DNA of 64,000 bases from CAIWHR01 sp963811685 (lineage in GTDB: Bacteria; Pseudomonadota; Gammaproteobacteria; Burkholderiales; Casimicrobiaceae). Position 1 is the stretch's first letter; each line of letters starts with the position of its first letter. The notes under the pieces were generated by a model. It did not search any database and was not told where the DNA came from. It saw only the letters and a list, made by a program, of their open reading frames with translations. The position numbers and the translations under genes were made by a program. Below are positions 16,445 to 25,943 of this stretch, in pieces. Location: positions 1-64,000 of the forward strand of contig CAWESK010000018.1 of assembly GCA_963811685.1 (NCBI GenBank). Direction: 5' to 3'.

Positions 16445-16825
16445 ATGCGGAGAGCCCGAGCCATTCCCGTAGCGGCCGCCGTGGTGATCGCCTGTGCTGT
16501 TGCCTCCGGCGTCCTCCCTTCAACGCGCGCCGATGCGCAATCCCCGCCCGAGCACGCCTATTGGGACTCGCCGGGCATGCTCCGGACGGTGCTGCCCGCC
16601 AACGAAGGCGAGGACGCCGCCGTAACCGCGAACGTGAAGAACGCGATCGCGGCCAACGTCGGCGCGAATGCGGCGAAGATCAATGTCGAGACGCTCGTTG
16701 CCGTGGTCACGCTGAGCGGCGAGGCGCCGACGATCGCAGTTCGCGACCGTGCGCGCGAAGCCGCGTGGCTCGTCAGCGGTGTCGTCGACGTCATCGACAG
16801 GATCGAGGTCCGCGCGACGGCCTAA
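16445..16825 (+). CDS. Exported BON-domain protein
   Basis: 126 aa with a signal peptide (basic start, hydrophobic to about residue 23, cleavage near Ala-Asp-Ala). One BON domain covers about 55-125, with the pattern VTANVKNAI and later VVTLSGEAPT. BON domains in OsmY-type proteins bind phospholipid surfaces in the periplasm. A strong GAGGAGG site precedes the ATG. It lies just after the response regulator and converges on gtrA 12 bases away. Confidence 0.78.
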   Translation: MRRARAIPVAAAVVIACAVASGVLPSTRADAQSPPEHAYWDSPGMLRTVLPANEGEDAAVTANVKNAIAANVGANAAKINVETLVAVVTLSGEAPTIAVRDRAREAAWLVSGVVDVIDRIEVRATA

Positions 16826-16836
16826 AGGCGCGCGCT

Positions 16837-17196
16837 TCAATGCGGGGATCGGAATCCCCGGCGCAAGAGCAGAAACGAAGTCGGCACGGTGACGCACAGC
16901 GCCGCCAGCATCGCCGCCGCCTTGGGAATGCCCAGCCAGTTTACTGCCGCGGCCAGAACTCCCAGCGACAGTGCGTACATCGCCCCATAGGTGAACAGGT
17001 ACGCGAGCCCCGAGCGCACGCCGAGCCGCGCGTCGAACACGAACGTCGCGTGCGCCCAATAGCCGAGTGCGAGCCCCGCAACGTAGGCTGCGGTGTAGGC
17101 GATCCGGTAGTCGACGACGAGCAACAGCAGCAGGTACACCGCATAGCTCGCGGCCGTGTTGGCGGCGCCGACGACGAGGAAGCGCGCGAAGCGCAT
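16837..17196 (-). CDS. GtrA-family membrane protein
   Basis: 119 aa with four transmembrane segments and the GtrA pattern RFLVVGAANTAASY at the start. GtrA-like proteins help move or flip polyprenyl-linked sugars. It is the last gene of the minus-strand sugar operon, about 20 bases after the WxcM-like gene. The ATG at 17196 is preferred because the longer frame upstream belongs to a shadow of the preceding gene. Confidence 0.82.
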   Translation of the reverse strand: MRFARFLVVGAANTAASYAVYLLLLLVVDYRIAYTAAYVAGLALGYWAHATFVFDARLGVRSGLAYLFTYGAMYALSLGVLAAAVNWLGIPKAAAMLAALCVTVPTSFLLLRRGFRSPH

Positions 17197-17216
17197 GGAC
17201 GCCGGTCGCCGCGCAA

Positions 17217-18144
17217 TCAGCGTCGCACGAGCCGCCGGAACGCCTCGTAGTCCCGGATGTAGTCGCCGGGATCGTACGCGTGCGAGGCGAGCACGAGCAG
17301 CGACGCATCGGCGCTGTAATCGTACTGGACGCCCCAGGTCCGGGGCGGCAGGTAGACGCCGCGCGCCGGGCTGTCGAGCAGGAATTCCTGGCGGTGCCTG
17401 CCGTCGTCCGCGATCACGCGGCAGCTCCCGCGCACGCAGACGAGGAACTGGTGGCACTTGCGGTGCGCATGCTGGCCGCGAATCTGCCGGCTCGACACGC
17501 CGTGCACGACGAAGAACCGCTTCACGTCGAACGGCAGGAACTCGCCGATTTCGGCGGCGACCAGATTGCCGCGCAGGTCGGCGACCTCGGCGAGGGCCTG
17601 CACGACGACGCCTTTCACGCGCGTCTTGCCGGTAGCTGCGCCGCGTCGTCGCAGCGCCCTCCCTCGCAAGCGTCGGCCCCGCGTCGCAGTAGCTCACGAT
17701 GCGCGCCGGATTGCCGGCGACGACCGCGTAGGGCGGCACGGACTCGACGATCACAGCGCCGGCGCCCACCATCGCGCCGCGACCGATCGTCACGCCGGGC
17801 AGGATCGTCGCGTTCGCGCCAATCGATGCGCCTTCCTTCACCACGGTCGCGAGAAACTTCGGCGGGCGCTTCCTGCTGCGCGGGAAGCGATCGTTCGAGA
17901 ACGTGGCATTCGGGCCGATGAAGACGTCGTCCTCGATGCGCACGCCGTCCCACAGCTGCACGCCGCATTTCACGGTGACGCGGTCCCCGACGACGACGTC
18001 GTTCTCGATGAACGTGTGGTCGCAGATGTTGCAGTCGGCGCCGATGCGGGCGCCGGGCAGGATATGCGCGAACGCCCAGATCCGCGTGCGCGCGCCGACC
18101 TTGCGTGTCTCGCAGAGCGCCTGCGGATGCACGGATTTACTCAT
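17217..18144 (-). CDS. WxcM-like fusion: sugar N-acetyltransferase plus 3,4-ketoisomerase, one frame change
   Basis: The N-terminal half (from 18144) is a left-handed beta-helix acetyltransferase with hexapeptide repeats (GARIGADCNICDHTFIEND, GASIGANATILPGVTIGRGA). The C-terminal half (to 17217) is a FdtA/QdtA-type cupin with HAHRKCHQFLVCV and GVYLPPRTWGVQYDY. The two halves are in frames offset by +1, meeting near 17650 inside a GC-rich run. About 309 aa joined matches known bifunctional WxcM proteins, which isomerise dTDP-4-keto-6-deoxyglucose and acetylate the later amino sugar. Two genuinely separate genes are less likely. The start overlaps the end of the glycosyltransferase gene by eight bases. 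Confidence 0.8.
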
Positions 18145-19084
18145 GGCTGTCCCCGAACGTGTAGCGCCGCTGCACGATCGCGAGCGGGCGTCCTTTCGTA
18201 TTCTCGAACGCGCGCCATGCGTAAGCGCCGACCACCGACAGGCCGAGCGCGTTGAGGGCGCCGAAACCCGCGATCAGCAGCACCGTCGTCGCGTACCCCG
18301 GCTCCGAGATGATGCCGGTCAGCCGCGCGACCAGCACGACCGCGGCATAGCAGAGGGCGATCACCAGCGCGATGCAGCCGACGGCGAACAGCAGCCGGAT
18401 CGGGAGGTCGGAGAACGTGAGGCTGCTGTCCAGCATGTAGGTGATCTTCTTGCCGAGCGTCCAGCCGCTCTTGCCATGCGCGCGCGCGCGGCGCCGATAC
18501 GGCACTTCGGCGCGCCGCATCCCGATCCAGACCAGTTGGCCGACGAGACTCGAGTGCGCCTCGCTGAACGCGACGAGCTCGTCGCGCGCGCGCTGGTTGC
18601 AGCCGAACACGTCGATGCCGCCTTTCGGCATCTCGGGCTGCACGAGCAGGCGGTAGGTGGCCCAGAACAACGCGGACGCCGCGCGCGCCGCGAGCGGATC
18701 GTCGCGACCTTCGCGGACGCCGCAGACGACGTCGCACGCATCGGCCTCGAGCTTGCGGAAGAACTCGAGGACGAGCTCCGGCGGCTCCTGCAGGTCGGCC
18801 GCCATGACAGCGAAATACGGCCCGCGCGCCTCGATCAGGCCGGCGCGGATGGCGGCGAACGCGCCGAAGTTGCGCGCCATGTCGAGCACCTTCGCGTGAA
18901 GACCGGTCGCAGGCAGCGCCTCGATCAGCGCCGCGAGCGAACGGTCGGGGCTGCCGTCGACGACGAGCACGACTTCGAGCGCGCCGTGGAGCTCGCCGTG
19001 GAGGCGCACGAGCGCCGCGAGCAGATCGGGAATCGCCTGCTCGTTCCTGAAAACGGGGACTACGAGCGAGTAGCGGGTCGCCAT
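18137..19084 (-). CDS. Family 2 glycosyltransferase with C-terminal membrane helices
   Basis: About 315 aa. The N-terminal GT-A domain has YSLVVPVFRNE, VVDGSPDRS for the nucleotide and AADLQEPPE near the metal. Two C-terminal hydrophobic segments follow, as in GtrB/DPM1-type enzymes that load a sugar onto undecaprenyl phosphate. The ATG at 19084 is chosen over one three codons upstream. The gene overlaps the aminotransferase end and the WxcM start, so the set is tightly coupled. GtrA at the end of the operon is its natural partner. Confidence 0.86.
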   Translation of the reverse strand: MATRYSLVVPVFRNEQAIPDLLAALVRLHGELHGALEVVLVVDGSPDRSLAALIEALPATGLHAKVLDMARNFGAFAAIRAGLIEARGPYFAVMAADLQEPPELVLEFFRKLEADACDVVCGVREGRDDPLAARAASALFWATYRLLVQPEMPKGGIDVFGCNQRARDELVAFSEAHSSLVGQLVWIGMRRAEVPYRRRARAHGKSGWTLGKKITYMLDSSLTFSDLPIRLLFAVGCIALVIALCYAAVVLVARLTGIISEPGYATTVLLIAGFGALNALGLSVVGAYAWRAFENTKGRPLAIVQRRYTFGDSHE

Positions 19085-20166
19085 GAATTGCACGCCGCCG
19101 CGACGGCGGCGATCTCCGGGTCGGTGAGCTCAGGGTAGCACGGCAGCGTCAGGATTTCGGCGCAGGCGCGTTCCGTCCGCTCGAGCGCCGGGTGCGGTGG
19201 ATCGCGCGTCCACGCCGGCTGCCGATGGTCGGGCACCGGATAATGAATGTCGGTCGCCACGCCGGCGGCCGCCAGATGCGCGCGGAGCTCGTCGCGCGGC
19301 GTCGCGCGAACGACGTAGAGATGCGAAACGTCCGCTGCGCCCCCAATCGGCGGCAGCGCGATGGCCGGATTCGCTATCGTCCGTGCGTACTCCCCGGCGA
19401 TCTCGCGCCGGCGCGCGTTCCAGCGATCGACATGCGGCAGCTTGACCCGCAAGACTGCGGCTTGCAGCTCGTCCATCCGCGAGTTCATGCCGCCTTCGAC
19501 CGCGACGCGGTACTTTCCGCGCCAGCCGTAGGTGCGCAATTCCGTCAGCTTCGAGGCCAGCGCCGGATCGCCGGTGACGAGGGCTCCTGCGTCGCCCAGC
19601 GCGCCCAGGTTCTTCGTCGGGTAGAAGCTGAAGCAGCCGATCGCGCCGAAGGTGCCCGCTTTTTCCCCGTCGCGTTGCGCGCCATGCGCCTGCGCGCAAT
19701 CCTCGACCAGCGCGATCCCGCGCTCGTTCGCGATTCGTGCAATCGCGCCGACGTCGGCGAGACGGCCGTACAGATGAGTGACGACGACGGCGCGCGTGCG
19801 AGCGGTGATTCGCCGCGCGAAAGAGGCCGGATCCATGAGGAGCGTCGCATCGTCGACGTCAACGTAAACCGGCGTTGCGCCGACGGCACCGATCGCCGTG
19901 GTCGCGTAGCCACCGGCGTTGGCCACGGTCGCGACGTCGTCGCCGGCGCGGATGTCGAGCGCGCGCAACGCAAGCTCCAGCGCATCGGTGCCGTTGGCCA
20001 CCGCTATGCAGGAAGCGGCGCCGCAGTACGCGGCGAACTCGCGCTCGAACGCCTCGACCTCGGGACCGAGGATGTAGTGGCCGCGATCCTGCACGCGTGC
20101 GATGGCGGCGTCGAGTGCCGCGCGCAGCGGCGCGTGATGGCGGGCGAGATCGTTGAGCGCGATCAT
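19060..20166 (-). CDS. DegT/DnrJ/EryC1 sugar aminotransferase (FdtB/QdtB type)
   Basis: 368 aa PLP enzyme. Lys185 in FYPTKNLGALGDAG is the Schiff-base lysine and EDCAQAHGA includes Asp156 for the PLP ring. With the WxcM-like ketoisomerase/acetyltransferase it should make a dTDP-3-acetamido-3,6-dideoxyhexose. The ATG at 20166 lies 17 bases after the stop of the upstream membrane gene. The upstream open frame before this ATG has no homology. No rmlA/rmlB genes are in the window, so the precursor must come from elsewhere. Confidence 0.86.
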   Translation of the reverse strand: MIALNDLARHHAPLRAALDAAIARVQDRGHYILGPEVEAFEREFAAYCGAASCIAVANGTDALELALRALDIRAGDDVATVANAGGYATTAIGAVGATPVYVDVDDATLLMDPASFARRITARTRAVVVTHLYGRLADVGAIARIANERGIALVEDCAQAHGAQRDGEKAGTFGAIGCFSFYPTKNLGALGDAGALVTGDPALASKLTELRTYGWRGKYRVAVEGGMNSRMDELQAAVLRVKLPHVDRWNARRREIAGEYARTIANPAIALPPIGGAADVSHLYVVRATPRDELRAHLAAAGVATDIHYPVPDHRQPAWTRDPPHPALERTERACAEILTLPCYPELTDPEIAAVAAACNSWRPATRS

Positions 20167-20182
20167 CGATGCCCGGCTTCCG

Positions 20183-21826
20183 TCATTCGATGCAATGCGC
20201 GGCCGACATCGCGTCGCGCCACGCGGCGTCCCAGTTGCCGAGTCCAGGCTCGAGCGCCATCGTGAGAGGCACGAGCGCATGCGAGCGCGAGCTCCAGCAG
20301 AACCAGCGGTCGGGGAGAGCGTGCGGGGGCGGCACTTTGGGGGTCAGCAGATTCGCGGCCACGCTCGTCACGGGTTCGCGACGGAGCCGGCCAATGATAT
20401 CGCGCGCGAAGAGATCGGGCCATCGCGCAAGCTCGGCGTCCGTCTGGACGATGAGCTTCGGTCCGAGCGAAGTCGCCTGCACCGGCGGCAGCATCAGGCC
20501 GCCTTGCGCGTTGCGTCCGAATGGAATGGCACCGACGTGATCCGGAAGGACGACGAACGCGTAGCCCTCCGCCGGCGTTTCGCTCGCGATGCGGGCCAGC
20601 GTCGGCGCCAGCGACCGCGTGTCGTCGCCCGCTGCCTGCCAGCGCGCAACCGCCTGGTGCGCGAGCATCCATTGGCTGCCGAGCAGCACGATGGCGGCAA
20701 TCCACGCGAGGCCGCGCGGTCGTCGCGCCGCGGCGAGCGGCAGCGCCGCCGCCACCAGCGCGATGGCGCCGATCGCGAGCAGCACGCGGCCGCCCTCGCC
20801 GTTGGCCGCCCACGTCCAATGCGGCAGCAACAGCGCGAATGCTCCCAGCACCGCGACGACGAGTGCGGCGAGCGCGCGCCCTTTCGCGCGATCGGCCACG
20901 CCGGCGGCGAGCGCACAAAGCAGCAGCAACGCGCCCGACCATGCAAATGCAATCCGCGGCCCGGTTTCGGGTAGCGCCACGACCGCCCAGTCGAACATCG
21001 CCGGAACGTTGGCCAGCCACTCGCCGCCGAGCAACGTCGCGAGCGGCGACGATCCCGGGAAGAAGCGGAACGGATCGCCGAACAGGAGCCGGCGAAACGC
21101 GAAGTACGCCGCCGCGATCACCAACCATGGCAACGCCGCTCGCAGCGCCCCTGCCAATCCCCGCAGCAGCCCGGTGCCGCTCCCCTCCTTCCACCACGCC
21201 AGCGCGAGGATCAGCGGCACGCCGATCGTCGCCGATTCCTTGCTCATGTACGACAGCACCGTCGCCGCGAGGCTCAGGAGGCCGTAGCGGTCGCGCCACG
21301 TTCGGCTTGCGACGAACGAACACGCCGCCACCAGCAGCCAAAGCAAGGCCATTCCGTCGAAGCGCGCGGCAATCCATGCGGTGCCTTCCACTGCCGGCGC
21401 GAACCAGGCGAACAACCATCCGGCCATCAGCGCGGCGATGCGCGTGCGCGAGGTGTCCTCCCCGAGGAGCTGCCATGCGAGGAGAGCGACCAGCGCTCCA
21501 TTCATCGCCTGCAGCAGCACGCTCGCGAGATGCCAGGCAAAAGGGTCGGCGCCGAGGGCTGCGTTGACGGCGAAGGAGGCCATCGTCAATGGCCGGTACT
21601 GATTGCTGGGCGGGCCCACGCCCGACACGAACGTGTGCGCGACGCATCGGACCAGGCCCTCGAATCCGTCGCAGCCGTCGAATGCGTGCAGCATTCCGAA
21701 GTCGTCGCCGACGAACCCCGATCCCAGCATCGGCCAATAGAGGACGAACGCAGCCACCGCGGGCCCCGCGAGCATCGCCCACAGCGGAACGCGCGGCGTC
21801 ATCTCGAGCACGACGTATCGTTTCAT
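20183..21826 (-). CDS. Polytopic membrane protein, paralog A (glycosyltransferase-like fold suspected)
   Basis: 547 aa with around ten hydrophobic segments. Shortly after the first helix it has FVGDDFGMLHAFDG, with an acidic pair in the first outside loop as in many GT-C enzymes. NQYRPLTMA and SYMSKESATIG follow. The C-terminal part has GYAFVVLPDHVGAIPFGRNAQGG repeated almost exactly in paralog B. It ends in a soluble tail with a Trp-rich DRWFCWSS. It overlaps the paralog B stop by four bases (ATGA). It may act on polyprenyl-linked sugars with the downstream genes, but no named family can be assigned with certainty. Confidence 0.7.
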   Translation of the reverse strand: MKRYVVLEMTPRVPLWAMLAGPAVAAFVLYWPMLGSGFVGDDFGMLHAFDGCDGFEGLVRCVAHTFVSGVGPPSNQYRPLTMASFAVNAALGADPFAWHLASVLLQAMNGALVALLAWQLLGEDTSRTRIAALMAGWLFAWFAPAVEGTAWIAARFDGMALLWLLVAACSFVASRTWRDRYGLLSLAATVLSYMSKESATIGVPLILALAWWKEGSGTGLLRGLAGALRAALPWLVIAAAYFAFRRLLFGDPFRFFPGSSPLATLLGGEWLANVPAMFDWAVVALPETGPRIAFAWSGALLLLCALAAGVADRAKGRALAALVVAVLGAFALLLPHWTWAANGEGGRVLLAIGAIALVAAALPLAAARRPRGLAWIAAIVLLGSQWMLAHQAVARWQAAGDDTRSLAPTLARIASETPAEGYAFVVLPDHVGAIPFGRNAQGGLMLPPVQATSLGPKLIVQTDAELARWPDLFARDIIGRLRREPVTSVAANLLTPKVPPPHALPDRWFCWSSRSHALVPLTMALEPGLGNWDAAWRDAMSAAHCIE

Positions 21827-23444
21827 CCGCGGCATCCGTTGACATCGAGCGCGCGCTGCCACGCAGGCTCCCAGTTGGCGAAGTCCGGCGCCAATGCGAG
21901 ATCGACGGGCTCGAAGTGCGCGAGCGCGCGGGCTCCAGCAGTACCAGCGGTCGGGAATGACGTACGGCGGCGCGACCTTCGGCAGCACCGCGGCGCTCGG
22001 ACGCAGATCGAACTGCTCGCGTTGCAGACGGCCGACGATGTCGCGCGTGAAGAGATCCGGCCACGGCGCGAGGTTCTCCTCGGTCTGCACGACGAGCTTC
22101 TGCGATATCGGCGGATTCTGGATCGGCGGCAGCATGAAGCCGATTTGCGCGTTGCGCCCGAACGGAATTGCGCCGACGTGATCGGGGACGACGACGAAGG
22201 CGTAGCCCGCCGGGGGCGCCGCGCGCGCAACCGCGGCAAGCGCGGCGGCGAGCGTCTGCGTGTCCTCGCCGGCGCGCACCCACCGCTCGATCGCCGCGCG
22301 CGACAGCATCGCTTCGCTTCCGAGCAGCGCGATCGCCGCCGTCCATGCCAGCGCGCGCGGACGTCCCGTCGCGGAAAGCGGCAGCGCTGCGGCGACGAGG
22401 CCGATGGCGCCGATCGCTGCCAGCACGCGCCCGCCTTCGCCGGTGATCGACCACCGCCATTGCGACAGCAACAACGCAAGCGCCGCCACCACCGTCAGCG
22501 CGATCGCGACGAGCGCGCGCCCCTTGGACCGCTCCGCCACCCCCGCCGCCAGCGCGCACAGCACCAGGACGCTGCCGGCGAACGCGAACACGGTCCGCGG
22601 CCCGGTCTCCGGCAGCGCGAGCGATCGTCCAGCCGAGCATCACCGGAACCTTCGTCAGCCATTCACCCTGCAGGAGCGCGGCGAGCGGCGACGAGCCCGG
22701 AAAGAAGCGGAACGGATCGCCGAAGATGAATTGCCGCAGCGCGAAGTAGCAGCCCGCGAGCAAGAGCCACGGCAACGCGGCGCGCACGGCGTCCACCAGC
22801 GAGCGCGCGATCCCACTTCGATTTCCCTCGCGGTACCACGCCAGAGCGACGATCAGCGGCGCGCCGATCGTCGCCGATTCCTTGCTCATGTACGACAGCA
22901 CGGTCGCGCCGAGACTCAGCACACCATAGCCGTCGCGCCACGTCGAGCTCCGCAGGAACGCGCAGGCCGCCACCAGCAGCCACAGGAGCGAGAGCGCGTC
23001 GAACCGCGCGGCGATCCACGCGGCCGGCTCGACCGCGAACGGAAACCATGCGAAGAGCCATCCGGCCATCAGCGCCGCCGCCCGGGTCTGCGGAGTGTCG
23101 GCCCCGGCCATTTGCCACGCGAGCAGCGCGACCAGCATCGCGTTCGCCGCATGCAGCGCCACGTTGACGAGATGCCAGCCGAGAGGATCGGCTCCGACCG
23201 CGGCGTTCAACGCATAGGTCGCCATCGTCAGCGGCCGGTATTGATTGCTGGGCGGCCCCACGCCGGAGATGAACATCTGCCCGACGCACCGCGCGGTGCC
23301 GCCAGCGCCGTCGCAGCCGTCGAACGCGTGCAGCAGCCCGAAATCGTCGCCGAGGAATCCCGTCGCCAGGACCGGCGCATACAACGCCAGCGCCGCGAGC
23401 GCGGGCACGCCCAGCACGACCCACCACGGCGGGCGCGCCGTCAT
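21823..23444 (-). CDS. Polytopic membrane protein, paralog B, two frame changes
   Basis: A tandem paralog of the next gene, sharing GDDFGLLHAFDGCDG, SGVGPPSNQYRPLTMA, LSYMSKESATIG and FGDPFRFFPGSSPLA. The frame moves by +1 near 22617 (after VMLGWTIA) and again by +1 near 21930 (after DRWYCWSP), then ends at 21823. Joined length is about 540 aa, matching paralog A. Its ATG at 23444 overlaps the stop of the FAD/GcvT gene by four bases, so it may be translated from that transcript. The GT-C-like acidic pair is present. Function not assigned. Confidence 0.68.
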
Positions 23445-25859
23445 GAATGCCGCATGCGCTCGCCCGTCGGATCGTGCAGCGGCTGCGGTGCGAGCGACGC
23501 CGGCCGGCGCTCGCCGAGCATCTCGATCTCGAAACCCGAGCTCGCGGCCGCGACGGCTGCGGGCACGTAGCCGAGCGCAATCGACTTGCCGACGCAGTGG
23601 CCATAGCCGCCGGAGGTGATCCAGCCGACGACTTCGCCGTCGTGCCACACCGGCTCGTCGCCGATCGCATCGGCTTCGGTCGCATCCACGACGAGCGTGA
23701 CGAGCCGGCGCGCGGGACGGCGCTCGCGGTCGCGCAGCACCGCGTCGCGGCCGATGAAATCCGCCTTCGCGACATCGACGAAGCGATCGAGCCCCGCCTC
23801 CGCGGGGGTGTAGATCGGCCGGTATTCGCGCGCCCAGTTGCCGAAGCTCTTCTCGAGGCGCAGCGAATTGAGCGCGCGCGCGCCGAAGTGCCGCAATCCG
23901 AGATCGGCGCCCGCGGCGAGGATCGCGTCGTACAGCGCAAGCTGGCAGTCGGCGGGCACCCAGATCTCGTAGCCGAGCTCGCCGGTGAACGAAATGCGGC
24001 CGACGTGCGCCGGCAGCAGTGCCACGTCCATCGCGCGAAACGACAGGAAGGGCAGCGCCGCATTCGAGACATCGTCGCCGGTGAGCCGCGAGAGCAATTC
24101 GCGCGATCGCGGTCCCGCGATGGCGAGGCCGAGCAGCTCGGTCCGCAGCGCGCGGATCGCGACGCCGGACGGCGGCAGATGCGCGTCGAACCAGCGCAGG
24201 TGGTACTGCTCGGCGATGCCGGAGCCGAACACGAAAAAGCGGCCGCTGCCGGGATTGGCGACGGTGAAATCGCCGATCAGCTTGCCTTCATCGTTCAGCA
24301 TCGGCGACAGCGTGAGCCGGCCTGCGCGCGGCAGCCGGTTCGCGAGCACGCGCTCGAGCCACGCGCCCGCACCGGGGCCCGTCACTTCGTACTTGGCGAA
24401 GCTCGCCGTCTCGAGCAGCCCGACCGCATTGCGCACGGCGCGGCACTCGTCGCCGACCGGGCCATGCGCATTGGAGCGGCGGTACGTGACGTCCTCGACG
24501 GGCTCGACGCCAGTCGGCGCGAACCAGAGCGCGTGCTCGAGGCCGAACGCGGCGCCGAACACCGCGCCCCGCGCCTTCAGCCGGTCGTACACCGGCGTCA
24601 TCCGCAGCGGACGCGCCGCCGGCAGTTCTTCGTTGGGAAAGCGGATGCGAAAGCGCCGCGAATAGTTCTCGCGCACCTTCGCGTTGGTGTACGCCATCGT
24701 CGCCCAGTCGCCGAAGCGCGCCACGTCCATCGCCCAGACGTCGAAGCCCGGATCGCCATGGATCATCCAGTTCGACAGCGCGAGCCCGACGCCTCCGCCC
24801 TGGCTGAATCCCGCCATCACGCCGCACGCGACCCAGTAATTGCGCAGCCCGCGGATCGGACCGACGACCGGATTGCCGTCCGGCGCGAACGTGAACGGCC
24901 CGTTGACGATCCGCTTGATGCCGGCGCGCTCCAGCGGGGGAAAATGGCGGAAGCCGACCTCGAGGCTGTCGGCGATGCGATCGAGATCGGGCGGCAGGAG
25001 CTCGTGCGTGAAATTCCACGGCGTCTGCCGCTCGGCCCACGGCACGCCGCCCTTCTCGTAGGTGCCGATCAGCATGCCCTTGCCTTCCTGGCGCATGTAG
25101 ATCTCGCCCTCGAAGTCGATCGCGTGCAGGACTTCCTTCTGCGAAGCCACGACTTCCGGAATCTCGCCGGTGACGATGTATTGGTGCTCCATCGCGAGGA
25201 TCGGCAATTCGAGGCCGGCGAAGCGGCCGACTTCGCGCGCCCACAGGCCCGCCGCATTGACGACGTGCTCGGCGACGAGATCGCCCTTGTCGGTGCGCAC
25301 GTTCCACGAGCCGTCGGGTCGCTGCTCGAGACTGGTGACGCGCGTGAAGCGATAGACCTCGGCGCCGAGATTGCGCGCCGCCTTCGCGTACGCATGGGTG
25401 ACGCCCGACGGGATCGACGTGGCCTTCGAGCGGGTTGTACAGCGCCCCGACGAAATGCCGCTTGTCCATCAGCGGAAAGATGCGCGCGGCCTCGTCGATG
25501 GAGATGATTTCCATCCCGAGCCCGAGATAGCGGGCGCGCGCGCAGGCGAGCTTCAGGAAATCCATCCGCTCGGGCGTGCCGGCGAGATCGACACCCGCGG
25601 TGATGTGGATGCTGCACGACTGCCCGGAGGCTTCCTCGATCTCCTTGTAGAGCTCGATCGTGTATTTCTGCAGCTTGGCGACGTTCGGATCGCCGTTCAG
25701 CGTGTGCATGCCGCCCGCCGCATGCCACGTCGAGCCCGACGTCAGCTCGTCGCGCTCGATCAGCACGACATCGGTCCAGCCGGCCTTCGCGAGGTGGTAG
25801 AGCACCGACGCGCCGACGACGCCGCCGCCGATGACGGCGACTTGAACATGGGATTTCAT
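23441..25859 (-). CDS. FAD-dependent oxidoreductase with GcvT domain (dimethylglycine dehydrogenase/sarcosine dehydrogenase-like), one frame change
   Basis: About 806 aa when joined. The N-terminal half binds FAD (VAVIGGGVVGASV, then GSTWHAAGG). The second half is an aminomethyltransferase-like folate domain with TGELGYEIWVPAD and SLRLEKSFGNWAREY. Enzymes of this build oxidise N-methyl groups of dimethylglycine or sarcosine and pass the carbon to tetrahydrofolate. A +1 shift near 25430 lies in a CCC run after EGHVDP. The gene is divergent from soxBDAG with about 85 bases between, which supports a role in methylamine or betaine breakdown. Exact substrate uncertain. Confidence 0.82.
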
Positions 25860-25943
25860 CAGGGAACCTGCTCCTCGGAACGCGCGTTAGAATAAGCGAT
25901 CCGGCGCACGAGCGACAGCGCCGATGCCCGTCGCCGGTCCGGT

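Noticed and set aside
20163..23648. A minus-strand open frame of about 1160 codons over both membrane paralogs
   Set aside because: Only its first part is the real frame of paralog B. The rest is out of frame with the conserved motifs of both paralogs.
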